64,000 nucleotides of DNA. Source: Nansenia antarctica (taxonomy: Eukaryota; Chordata; Actinopteri; Argentiniformes; Microstomatidae). Within the stretch, counting starts at the first letter, position 1, and the number at the start of each line of letters is the position of its first letter. Made by a program: the position numbers and the translations under genes. The DNA lies in assembly GCA_963989245.1 (NCBI GenBank), contig OZ022346.1, positions 49,832,627-49,896,626 on the forward strand, in the 5' to 3' direction. The notes beneath the pieces are model-generated. The model did no database searches, was not told where the DNA came from, and saw only the letters and a list, made by a program, of their open reading frames with translations. Of this stretch, positions 12,901 through 24,034 are shown one piece after another.

Positions 12901-15900
12901 CACTACTTTACATTGTTACCTAGTTAACTAGAACACTACTTTACATTGTTACCTAGTTAACTAGAACACTACTTTACATTGTTACCTAGTTAACTAGAAC
13001 ACTACTTTACCTTGTTACCTAGTTAACTAGACCACTACTTTACATTGTTACCTAGTTAACTACAACACTACTTTACATTGTTACCTAGTTAACTAGAACA
13101 CTACTTACATTGTTACCTAGATAACTAGAACACTACTTTACATTGTTACCTAGTTAACTAGAACACTACTTTACATTGTTACCTAGTTAACTAGAACACT
13201 ACTTTACATTGTTACCTAGTTAACTACAACACTACTTTACATTGTTACCTAGTTAACTAGAACACTACTTTACATTGTTACCTAGTTAACTACAACACTA
13301 CTTTACATTGTTACCTAGTTAATTACAACACTACTTTACATTGTTACCTAGTTAACTAGAACACTACTTTACATTGTTACCTAGTTAACTAGAACACTAC
13401 TTTACATTGTTACCTAGTTAACTAGAACACTACTTTACCTTGTTACCTAGTTAACTAGAACACTACTTTACATTGTTACCTAGTTAACTAGAACACCACT
13501 TTACATTGTTACCTAGTTAACTAGAACACTACTTTACATTGTTACCTAGTTAACTAGAACAGTACTTTACATTGTTACCTAGTTAACTACAACACTACTT
13601 TACATTGTTACCTAGTTAACTAGAACACCACTTTACATTGTTACCTAGTTAACTACAACACTACTTTACATTGTTACCTAGTTAACTAGAACACTACTTT
13701 ACATTGTTACCTAGTTAACTAGAACACTACTTTACATTGTTACCTAGTTAACTAGAACACTACTTTACATTGTTACCTAGTTAACTACAACACTACTTTA
13801 CATTGTTACCTAGTTAACTAGAACACTACTTTACATTGTTACCTAGTTAACTAGAACACTACTTTACATTGTTACCTAGTTAACTAGAACACTACTTTAC
13901 ATTGTTACCTAGTTAACTAGAACACTACTTTACATTGTTACCTAGTTAACTAGAACACTACTTTACCTTGTTACCTAGTTAACTAGAACACTACTTTACA
14001 TTGTTACCTAGTTAACTAGAACACTACTTTACATTGTTACCTAGTTAACTAGAACACTACTTTACATTGTTACCTAGTTAACTAGAACACTACTTTACAT
14101 TGTTACCTAGTTAACTAGAACACCACTTTACATTGTTACCTAGTTAACTACAACACTACTTTACATTGTTACCTAGTTAACTACAACACTCCTTTACATT
14201 GTTACCTAGTTAACTAGAACACCACTTTACATTGTTACCTAGTTAACTACAACACTACTTTACATTGTTACCTAGTAAACTACAACACTACTTTACATTG
14301 TTACCTAGTTAACTAGAACACTACTTTACATTGTTACCTAGTTAACTAGAACACTACTTTACATTGTTACCTAGTTAACTAGAACACTACTTTACATTGT
14401 TACCTAGTTAACTAGAACACTACTTTACATTGTTACCTAGTTAACTACAACACTACTTTACATTGTTACCTAGTTAACTAGAACACAACTTTACATTGTT
14501 ACCTAGTTAACTAGAACACTACTTTACATTGTTACCTAGTTAACTACAACACTACTTTACATTGTTACCTAGTTAACTAGAACACCACTTTACATTGTTA
14601 CCTTGTTAACTAGAACACTACTTTACATTGTTACCTAGTTTACTAGAACACTACTTTACATTGTTACCTAGTTAACTAGAACACTACTTTACATTGTTAC
14701 CTAGTTAACTAGAACACTACTTTACCTTGTTACCTAGTTAACTACATTGTTACACTACTTTACATTGTTACCTAGGTAACTACAACACTACTTTACATTG
14801 TTACCTAGTTAACTAGAACACCACTTTACATTGTTACCTAGTTAACTAGAACACCACTTTACATTGTTACCTAGTTAACTAGAACACCACTTTACATTGT
14901 TACCTAGTTAACTACAACACTACTTTACATTGTTACCTAGTTAACTAGAACACCACTTTACATTGTTACCTAGTTAACTACAACACTACTTTACATTGTT
15001 ACCTAGTTAACTACAACACTACTTTACATTGTTACCTATTTAACTACAACACTACTTTACCTTGTTACCTAGTTAACTAGACCACTACTTTACATTGTTA
15101 CCTAGTTAACTACAACACTACTTTACATTGTTACCTAGTTAACTACAACACTACTTTACATTGTTACCTAGATAACTAGAACACTACTTTACATTGTTAC
15201 CTAGTTAACTAGAACACTACTTTACATTGTTACCTAGTTAACTAGAACACTACTTTACATTGTTACCTAGTTAACTAGAACACTACTTTACCTTGTTACC
15301 TAGTTAACTAGAACACTACTTTACATTGTTACCTAGTTAACTAGAACACTACTTTACATTGTTACCTAGTTAACTAGAACACCACTTTACATTGTTACCT
15401 AGTTAACTAGAACACTACTTTACATTGTTACCTAGTTAACTAGAACACTACTTTACATTGTTACCTAGTTAACTAGAACACTACTTTACATTGTTACCTA
15501 GTTAACTAGAACACTACTTTACATTGTTACCTAGTTAACTAGAACACTACTTTACCTTGTTACCTAGTTAACTAGACCACTACTTTACATTGTTACCTAG
15601 TTAACTACAACACTACTTTACATTGTTACCTAGTTAACTAGAACACTACTTACATTGTTACCTAGATAACTAGAACACTACTTTACCTTGTTACCTAGTT
15701 AACTAGAACACTACTTTACATTGTTACCTAGTTAACTAGAACACTACTTTACATTGTAACCTAGTTAACTAGAACACTACTTTACCTTGTTACCTAGTTA
15801 ACTAGAACACTACTTTACATTGTTACCTAGTTAACTAGAACACTACTTTACATTGTTACCTAGTTAACTAGAACACCACTTTACATTGTTACCTAGTTAA

Positions 15901-18800
15901 CTAGAACACTACTTTACATTGTTACCTAGTTAACTAGAACACTACTTTACATTGTTACCTAGTTAACTAGAACACTACTTTACATTGTTACCTAGTTAAC
16001 TAGAACACTACTTTACCTTGTTACCTAGTTAACTAGAACACCACTTTACATTGTTACCTAGTTAACTACAACACTCCTTTACATTGTTACCTAGTTAACT
16101 AGAACACTACTTTACATTGTTACCTAGTTAACTAGAACACTACTTTACATTGTTACCTAGTTAACTACAACACTACTTTACATTGTTACCTAGTTAACTA
16201 GAACACCACTTTACATTGTTACCTAGTTAACTACAACACTACTTTACATTGTTACCTAGTTAACTACAACACTACTTTACATTGTTACCTAGTTAACTAC
16301 AACACTACTTTACATTGTTACCTAGTTAACTAGAACACCACTTTACATTGTTACCTAGTTAACTACAACACTACTTTACATTGTTACCTAGTTAACTAGA
16401 ACACTACTTTACATTGTTACCTAGTTAACTACAACACTACTTTACATTGTTACCTAGTTAACTACAACACTACTTTACATTGTTACCTAGTTAACTAGAA
16501 CACTACTTTACATTGTTACCTAGTTAACTAGAACACTACTTTACATTGTTACCTAGTTAACTAGAACACTACTTTACCTTGTTACCTAGTTAACTACAAC
16601 ACTACTTTACCTTGTTACCTAGTTAACTAGACCACTACTTTACATTGTTACCTAGTTAACTACAACACTACTTTACATTGTTACCTAGTTAACTACAACA
16701 CTACTTTACATTGTTACCTAGATAACTAGAACACTACTTTACATTGTTACCTAGTTAACTAGAACACTACTTTACATTGTTACCTAGTTAACTAGAACAC
16801 TACTTTACATTGTTACCTAGTTAACTAGAACACTACTTTACCTTGTTACCTAGTTAACTAGAACACTACTTTACATTGTTACCTAGTTAACTAGAACACT
16901 ACTTTACATTGTTACCTAGTTAACTAGAACACCACTTTACATTGTTACCTAGTTAACTAGAACACTACTTTACATTGTTACCTAGTTAACTAGAACACTA
17001 CTTTACATTGTTACCTAGTTAACTAGAACACTACTTTACATTGTTACCTAGTTAACTAGAACACTACTTTACATTGTTACCTAGTTAACTAGAACACTAC
17101 TTTACCTTGTTACCTAGTTAACTAGACCACTACTTTACATTGTTACCTAGTTAACTACAACACTACTTTACATTGTTACCTAGTTAACTAGAACACTACT
17201 TACATTGTTACCTAGATAACTAGAACACTACTTTACATTGTTACCTAGTTAACTAGAACACTACTTTACATTGTTACCTAGTTAACTAGAACACTACTTT
17301 ACATTGTTACCTAGTTAACTAGAACACTACTTTACCTTGTTACCTAGTTAACTAGAACACTACTTTACATTGTTACCTAGTTAACTAGAACACTACTTTA
17401 CATTGTTACCTAGTTAACTAGAACACCACTTTACATTGTTACCTAGTTAACTACAACACTACTTTACATTGTTACCTAGTTAACTACAACACTACTTTAC
17501 ATTGTTACCTAGTTAACTACAACACTACTTTACATTGTTACCTAGTTAACTAGAACACTACTTTACATTGTTACCTAGTTAACTAGAACACTACTTTACC
17601 TTGTTACCTAGTTAACTAGAACACTACTTTACATTGTTACCTAGTTAACTAGAACACCACTTTACATTGTTACCTAGTTAACTAGAACACTACTTTACAT
17701 TGTTACCTAGTTAACTACAACACTCCTTTACATTGTTACCTAGTTAACTAGAACACCACTTTACATTGTTACCTAGTTAACTACAACACTACTTTACATT
17801 GTTACCTAGTTAACTACAACACTACTTTACATTGTTACCTAGTTAACTACAACACTACTTTACATTGTTACCTAGTTAACTAGAACACTACTTTACATTG
17901 TTACCTAGTTAACTAGAACACTACTTTACATTGTTACCTAGTTAACTAGAACACTACTTTACATTGTTACCTAGTTAACTAGAACACCACTTTACATTGT
18001 TACCTAGTTAACTACAACACTACTTTACATTGTTACCTAGTTAACTAGAACACCACTTTACATTGTTACCTAGTTAACTACAACACTACTTTACATTGTT
18101 ACCTAGTTAACTACAACACTACTTTACATTGTTACCTAGTTAACTAGAACACTACTTTACATTGTTACCTAGTTAACTAGAACACTACTTTACATTGTTA
18201 CCTAGTTAACTAAACCAACACCTACTTTACATTGTTACCTAGTTAACTAGAACACTACTTTACATTGTTACCTAGTTAACTAGAACACTACTTTACATTG
18301 TTACCTAGTTAACTAGAACACTACTTTACATTGTTACCTAGTTAACTACAACACTACTTTACATTGTTACCTAGTTAACTACAACACTACTTTACATTGT
18401 TACCTAGTTAACTAGAACACTACTTTACATTGTTACCTAGTTAACTAGAACACTACTTTACATTGTTACCTAGTTAACTAGAACACTACTTTACATTGTT
18501 ACCTAGTTAACTAGAACACTACTTTACATTGTTACCTAGTTAACTAGAACACTACTTTACATTGTTACCTAGTTAACTAGAACGACTACTTTACATTGTT
18601 ACCTAGTTAACTAGAACAGTACTTTACATTGTTACATAGTTAACTACAACACTACTTACATTGTTACCTAGTTAACTAGAAACACTTTACATTGTTACCT
18701 AGTTAACTAGAACACTACTTTACATTGTTACCTAGTTAACTAGAACACTACTTACCTTGTTACCTAGTTAACTAGAACACTACTTTACATTGTTACCTAG
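3938..18800. repeat. 33-bp satellite array, about 450 monomers, higher-order organised
   Basis: The period is exactly 33 bp for nearly 15 kb. Each standard monomer contains the perfect 12-bp palindrome CTAGTTAACTAG followed by AACACTACTTTACATTGTT. Recurrent variants are AACTACAACAC for AACTAGAACAC, ACCAC for ACTAC, and TTACCTTG for TTACATTG. Rare markers (a unit with TACATTGTTACACTAC near 5591, 10577 and 14738; a unit lacking one T near 6501, 8018, 11487, 13103, 15648 and 17198) recur at 4986 and 4161 bp, showing higher-order duplication. The right edge runs into the N gap, so the true length is unknown. The monomer is present as a single copy inside a MITE family found elsewhere in the window. 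There is no coding potential and no spacer structure. Confidence 0.97.
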
Positions 18801-19000
18801 NNNNNNNNNNNNNNNNNNNNNNNNNNNNNNNNNNNNNNNNNNNNNNNNNNNNNNNNNNNNNNNNNNNNNNNNNNNNNNNNNNNNNNNNNNNNNNNNNNNN
18901 NNNNNNNNNNNNNNNNNNNNNNNNNNNNNNNNNNNNNNNNNNNNNNNNNNNNNNNNNNNNNNNNNNNNNNNNNNNNNNNNNNNNNNNNNNNNNNNNNNNN
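18801..19000. other. Assembly gap (200 N)
   Basis: Exactly 200 N between the satellite and a TC microsatellite. The round size suggests a placeholder. Physical linkage of sequence on the two sides rests on scaffolding only. Confidence 0.99.
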
Positions 19001-19023
19001 TCTCTCTCTCTCTCTCTCTCTCT
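19001..19023. repeat. (TC)n microsatellite
   Basis: Uninterrupted TC dinucleotides directly after the gap, next to the donor of the last tdrd12 exon seen. Confidence 0.9.
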
Positions 19024-19026
19024 GAC

Positions 19027-19154
19027 CTCGTCTGGGGCCTGTGAGTAGAGCAGATCCACCTCGTCCAGCACCAAGTGACACAGCCGCAGGAACATAAAGC
19101 AGTGGAAGGCCATCAGACGCACCAGGCTGAAGGGAGTGGTCACAACCATCTGGC
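19027..19154 (-). CDS. tdrd12: tdrd12 exon with the DEVD helicase box
   Basis: Tdrd12 is a tudor-domain protein with a DEAD-type helicase domain, acting in germline piRNA biogenesis. This 128-bp exon has an acceptor at 19155-19157 and a donor GTCAGA at 19021-19026. It encodes VVTTPFSLVRLMAF (motif Ib region) and LRLCHLVLDEVDLLYS, where DEVD is motif II. It follows the 19620-19773 exon in phase: a split Cys codon is completed here. The next exon downstream would fall in the gap or satellite and is not seen, so the gene is cut off. Confidence 0.85.
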
Positions 19155-19300
19155 CTGGAGACAGAAGGGTTAGGGAATGAGGGAATGACATATTCAAATA
19201 TCCAACAATATACTATACAGTCAATTGTTGGAATTAGGTATTTTTGCTCTAGACCCAGGGTGCCCAATCTTTTTTGAACCAAGATCTACTTTTCAAGTAG

Positions 19301-19301
<1 letters not shown>

Positions 19302-19354
<53 letters not shown>
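19302..19354. repeat. (CA)n microsatellite
   Basis: Pure CA repeat in a tdrd12 intron, followed by a tandem CTCTCTAACCTCTAGGCTAC motif at about 19438-19503. Confidence 0.9.
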
Positions 19355-19356
<2 letters not shown>

Positions 19357-19619
19357 CCCAGCCTGCATAGTAAACGCACAGGGGTTAATTGCCTTGCCAC
19401 ATGCAAGCGCCCTCCTGACCTTCCTATTGCAAGCCGGCCTCTCTAACCTCTAGGCTACCTCTCTAACCTCTAGGCTACCGGCCTCTCTAACCTCTAGGCT
19501 ACCGTCACCCCCACCGCCGCCCCCCCCCAATGTTGTAATTCAACCCCCCCCCCCCCAAAACAATTTCTATGACTTCAACTAGAGCAAGTCTAATAGAGCC
19601 CCCGAGACAGTAGGCTTAC

Positions 19620-19773
19620 AGTTCTTCTGGATCTTGATCGTCTTGGCTTCGTCCTTCCCTAGTCCCACCAGTGCAATCATGGGGTGAAGGGACTGGGCAG
19701 TCTGGCATTCCTCCAGCCGGTCAAACACAGTCTGGGCCTTCTCCCACCCCGGGCACAGGATCACTGCTATGGG
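19620..19773 (-). CDS. tdrd12: tdrd12 exon, helicase domain
   Basis: This 154-bp exon has an acceptor after a poly-C tract (CAG at 19774-19776) and a donor GTAAGC at 19614-19619. It encodes VILCPGWEKAQTVFDRL, HPMIALVGLGKDEAKTIKI and QKNC. The CPGW-K-A-Q motif is the Tdrd12 equivalent of helicase motif Ia. The frame is open and in phase with both neighbouring exons. Confidence 0.87.
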
Positions 19774-20075
19774 CTGGGGGGGGGGACACCAGACGACAAC
19801 AACAACAACACATGGGTATCTTCACTCACCACTTGATCGTTTTACTATGGATTTGTAGTAGTCCAGAAAACCACATCTAAAAATCAGCCTTCTGATAGCA
19901 TGGAAAGTACTGGAGTTGGAACAATATTGTTCTATTGTACATATTTTAGCTAGTTTTAGGCTAGTCTGTTAATAACACAGACACTCCTACATTGACACTA
20001 TGGAGACAGGCTTGAGCTTCCATCCTCCAGTCTGGTGTGTGTGTGTGTGTGTGCGTGTGTGTGTGCTGGGCTCAC

Positions 20076-20261
20076 CCCGGTGTGTGAGGAGAGGGTGCTG
20101 TAGCCTGAGGACAGCTGCATGTGAGCCAGTAACGGGGGGAGGTAGGTGAGGGGCTCGTCTGCGCTGCGGGAGATGAGGACCGTGTCACAGCCCCAGGCGA
20201 CTGCTGGCCAGCAATAGCTTTCAGCCACCGACGGCCTAGTGAACTTCTGTCTCACTAGGAT
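20076..20261 (-). CDS. tdrd12: tdrd12 exon with Q-motif and degenerate Walker A region
   Basis: A 186-bp exon of 62 codons, phase 0 at both ends; acceptor CAG at 20262-20264, donor GTGAGC at 20070-20075. It encodes ILVRQKFTRPSVAESYCWPA, then VAWGCDTVLISRSADEPL and a stretch ending SSHTG. The position where an active DEAD helicase has AxxGxGKT reads ISRSADEP, the known degenerate state in Tdrd12 as I recall it, so this segment may not bind ATP canonically. A MITE abuts its acceptor side. Upstream tudor-domain exons were not found before the numa exons. Confidence 0.87.
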
Positions 20262-20272
20262 CTGGAGAGAAC

Positions 20273-20633
20273 ACATATGACACATTCTAATGCTTTGGTC
20301 CTCATGTCGGGATCCGATGTAATGATCTGACTTTTCTTTCGAAAAATGTGAATACATTTCCGCGTTGTTGAAAATCAATGACACACACGTCGCTAGTCAA
20401 CTAACACAGCTTGTTTTGTGAGCCTGCTAACAATGTAAAGTAGTGTTATAGTTAACTAGATAGCAGTGGAAATTACTCACCGGCAATCCATTGCCTTGCA
20501 GTATTTTGGCTTGACTAGCGAGTTTGTGTTGTGATTCTCAACAACGTTGAAATGTAGTGTTTCAAAAGAAAAGTCCGAACACTTTGATTGGTTGCCGACA
20601 TGCGGACCAATGATCAGACTGTGTCACATATAT
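20273..20633. mobile_element. MITE family M, copy 1 (contains one satellite monomer)
   Basis: Near-palindromic ends: the left reads ATATGACACATTCT...TTTGGTCCTCATGTCGG and the right CCGACATGCGGACCAATGATCAGACTGTGTCACATAT. The interior at 20429-20461 is one copy of the 33-bp satellite unit in reverse orientation, flanked by GCT and AGC. It shares its whole length with the copy at 56314-56634. No coding capacity. It starts about 10 bp from a tdrd12 splice acceptor. Confidence 0.85.
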
Positions 20634-21323
20634 TATACACATTCGTCACCACAACATCTGACTTAGACAACTGACAATCAATGAATGTGATTTCACATCT
20701 TCCAGATCACATGTAGAAACCCTCATTCAATATTTTTATTAATATCAAATTGTTACAGCCGTAGTGTGTTGCAGGGCTTAAAGTGGGAAAAAATCCTGTG
20801 CCTGAAACTTTTTCTTGGGGAGGGGGGTCACAGTTTGAGATATTGGGAGAGCGGGTACAGAAGACAGCTTCTTGTCTCAATGTTTAAATGCATTAATACT
20901 ATTTTATAGTCAATACAAAATATATGTCTCAATGTTAAAATGCATTAATACTGTTTTATACTCAATACAAAATAAAATAATATATTTAGATGTCTTTAAA
21001 AGAACAAACTGATTAAATCACTTAAGGCCAAACTGATTGCATCACTTATCAAGCCACTATCACTATAACAATAGATCAATAGATCTACATCAAGTAGAAT
21101 ACTGATGACTAGTGACCAGTCAAGACCATTGGACTCCAGGATATCTTTGAGCTCCTGCATGAGGGCTGACGAGTTGGCGATGTTTACTTTCCTGCTGACT
21201 AGGTGTTGTGTTGTTACTTTGGCCAGATCCTAAAAAAATCGAACAAGGACATTGAGGATTTTGTCCATGTTAAGATTAGTAGCTTTGTCGATATTAATTG
21301 AAAACGTTGCTTTTTTAAGCTTT

Positions 21324-21536
21324 TCACACAGCCGTTTTTTCAATTCCGGGACAAAGGCCATGTGTGTTTAAATAGCTGGCGTGCTGATTGGAAACGGACA
21401 GCTTTGTCAGTGCATTTTTGTCTTCTGATAGCTTCTTGCACAAATCGACGAGTGGCTGAGCCATTGTGAAAGACAGATCATGTTCAGCTATAAACGCGCA
21501 CACTCGGATCTTTTGCTCGCAAACACGGTCGGCCAT
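21324..21536 (-). pseudogene. hAT transposase N-terminal remnant
   Basis: A 70-codon frame starting MADRVCEQKIRVCAFIAEHD and continuing LSFTMAQPLVDLCKKL. The 'AFIAEHDLSF' pattern is typical of the region after the BED finger in vertebrate hAT transposases. No RNase-H catalytic core or dimerisation domain is found nearby, so it is a decayed fragment of the outer element. Confidence 0.6.
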
Positions 21537-21687
21537 TGAAGATGAAGTGGTAGGCTACCTGTAGCCGTCGCTCCCGGCAAGGTTGTTGTATGAGCAAGGT
21601 TTAAGAAACTTGGCTTCCATTTTAATAGACTCTTACTAAAGTTAGCGAGATAGCGGGCTGCTAAAAGCGAACGTCTCTACAAGCTAA

Positions 21688-23894
21688 AGGCCAATACACA
21701 CAGCGTGCAATTTTTGTTGCACCACAACATTCGATTTTGAAGTTTGAATGGAAGTCTATGAGAAAATCTCATCCCAACGCATACGGCCCCGATTTTAATC
21801 GCACCGCGAAAATTCGATTCCATTCGTGGATGAATGGGACAAAGCACACGGCGTGCAAGTTTTGTCGCACTGTCAAATTTTGCAAATTTTGTAAAAGTTT
21901 GTGGTGCGACGGATTATTGCATCACAATGGGACAATTGGGAAAACTTCAACTGGTCTATCTAAATTAATTGAGTCACTCATAACGGGGAGAGAGACCACT
22001 GGAGCTAGCATCAAAACACTAGTCTATTAGGGTACTGTACTGTTATAAACTGTTTAATAACAGCTTCCAATACAAACGGAACCAAATTAATTGTAACAGT
22101 TGTTTGTTTCTACCTGGCCCTGGCTAACAAACAAAGAGGTGGCTAGCTGGCTAGCTAACATTTCGGAGCTAGCATCAAAACACTAGTCTATTACGTTACT
22201 GTACTCTTATAAACTGTTTAATAACAGTTTCCAATACAAACGGAACCAAATTAATTGTAACAGTAGTTTGAAAAACATTAGTGTAACATACATAATACAT
22301 ACATGCAATTTCAAAGTACAAATATAGTGTTGTCAGGGCTTGACATTAAGCTTTTTCAGTGAATTTATCTATAACTTTGCATACCTGCATTCTTATGAAT
22401 ATGTTGTTTTTGTTTTTGATGAAATACGTGCTTTAGGGAGGGTATTAAGTTATTTAACATGATGGCATGTATTACATGTGAATAAAATATTACTAAAAAA
22501 GTATTATCATTGTTGTTATTTGTATTTTGTACTGTGCAGCCAAAAAGGCTATCGTAAATCTTTTAGCAAGTAACGTTATTTATACTTATAATATATACTA
22601 TACTACAGGTGCTGGTCATATAATTAGAATATCATCAAAAAGTTGATTTATTTCAGTAATTCCATTCAAAAAGTGAAACTTGTATAATGTATACTGTATA
22701 TATTATATTAGTTTACTCAAAGATCTACGATAGCACGGGGTTGCCAGATTTCTAATCTAGCACGACTGAATGACCAGCCAAATTGTACACACGTTGTATA
22801 GACACTGTCCACTGAAAACCGGACATCTGGCAACCCAAAATTAATATTTACTCTACTGTACGTGTATGTAATTTACCGGTAACCTGAATGGATGAAATGG
22901 ATGACGAAAAGCTCATAACTTGTCAACCAGTCAACCTGACATCTTCAATTGTGGATGGAGCAATCATCTATTTTAACGGTTTGACAGTCAAGGGCAATAT
23001 ATGAACATCACCATCAGCCAGCCACTACACCTAGCCCACAGCTGCCACTATACACATTACTAGATCTACGAATTACTGCATGCATGATTTATTTCCGTGT
23101 CATGCCACATAGCTACACGGCACATCTCACATACAAGACGCCTATATTACATAATAATAACAATCGAGCATGTAGGCACAATATTGTAGCGCGAACGCAG
23201 GAACATTCGCTGCCGTGTAGTGGTGAGCACCCGGTCTTGCTGACCGCCCCTTGTAGTGGAGTTGTGTGGTGTCCTATGGCCTCGTGTCGGCCCGTATGGT
23301 TATGCTGTGGCTCGATATGAGCGTGCTTCTATGTGTGGCTTTATGAGCGTACTGTGGCTCCAATAGAGCGTGCCTTTTTTGTACACTGTTTGTAATGGTA
23401 ATTAGGGAAACCAGCTCTAACTTATTGAACTATGCCGTCCTCCGAATCTATGTCCGGCTGATCATCGCCCATAATAATAAAGTGGCTTTTATAATACACC
23501 TTTCTGGCTGTGTGTTTTGTGCGCTCCCTCTCCTGACATTTTACCAATACCCCTAAATCAGGGGACCCACATATTTTATCACAATATGTCCAGTTGTATC
23601 TTGTAGAAATTGTGGAAGCAAGGCAAGCAATATTGGTAGAGCCTATTGTAATCAGCCTGCCTGGTCCGACTACGTAACAATAAAGTAACAATTGAGAATG
23701 GAATGTTGTGGTGCAACAAAATTGCATCGCACGCCGTGTGCATTGGGATGAGATTCTTTATGATTTTCTCATAGACTTCAATGGTGTGAGTTGAAAATGG
23801 AATTTTGCGGTGCAACAAAATCGCATCGCACGCCGTGTGCATTGCAATCGAATGTTGTGGTGCAACAAAAATTGCACGCCGTGTGCATTGGCCT
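21688..23894. mobile_element. Harbinger-like non-autonomous element, TAA target duplication
   Basis: Inverted ends of about 45 bp: AGGCCAATACACACAGCGTG... on the left and ...CACGCCGTGTGCATTGGCCT on the right, flanked by TAA (21685-21687 and 23895-23897). A 3-bp TWA duplication is characteristic of PIF/Harbinger. Sub-terminal copies of the end sequence recur at 23700-23870, and an 88-bp segment is directly duplicated (about 22003-22090 and 22175-22262). A transposon-end-like sequence (GGTGCTGGTCATATAATTAG) lies at 22612. No transposase. Confidence 0.7.
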
Positions 23895-24034
23895 TAACAT
23901 TACACTCATTCAAACTTCTTAAGGCCCGCCCCACTACTCTGCCTCCGATTGGCTAGAAGTCGTTGGTTGGCTTGAGCAATGTGATAGTTCGGCGGAACTG
24001 TCTCTTTGCTGAAGATGACTCTTTAAATTACGAT

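Noticed and set aside
3938..18800. CRISPR-like regular repeats
   Set aside because: Units are contiguous 33-mers with no unique spacers and occur in a vertebrate context; it is a satellite.
18790..19282. Open frames running through the N gap
   Set aside because: They consist of unknown residues; only the tdrd12 exon at 19027-19154 is supported.
23422..23842. Minus-strand frames near 23.4-23.8 kb
   Set aside because: They are translations of sub-terminal repeats of the Harbinger-like element (repeated HTACDAILLH), not a transposase.
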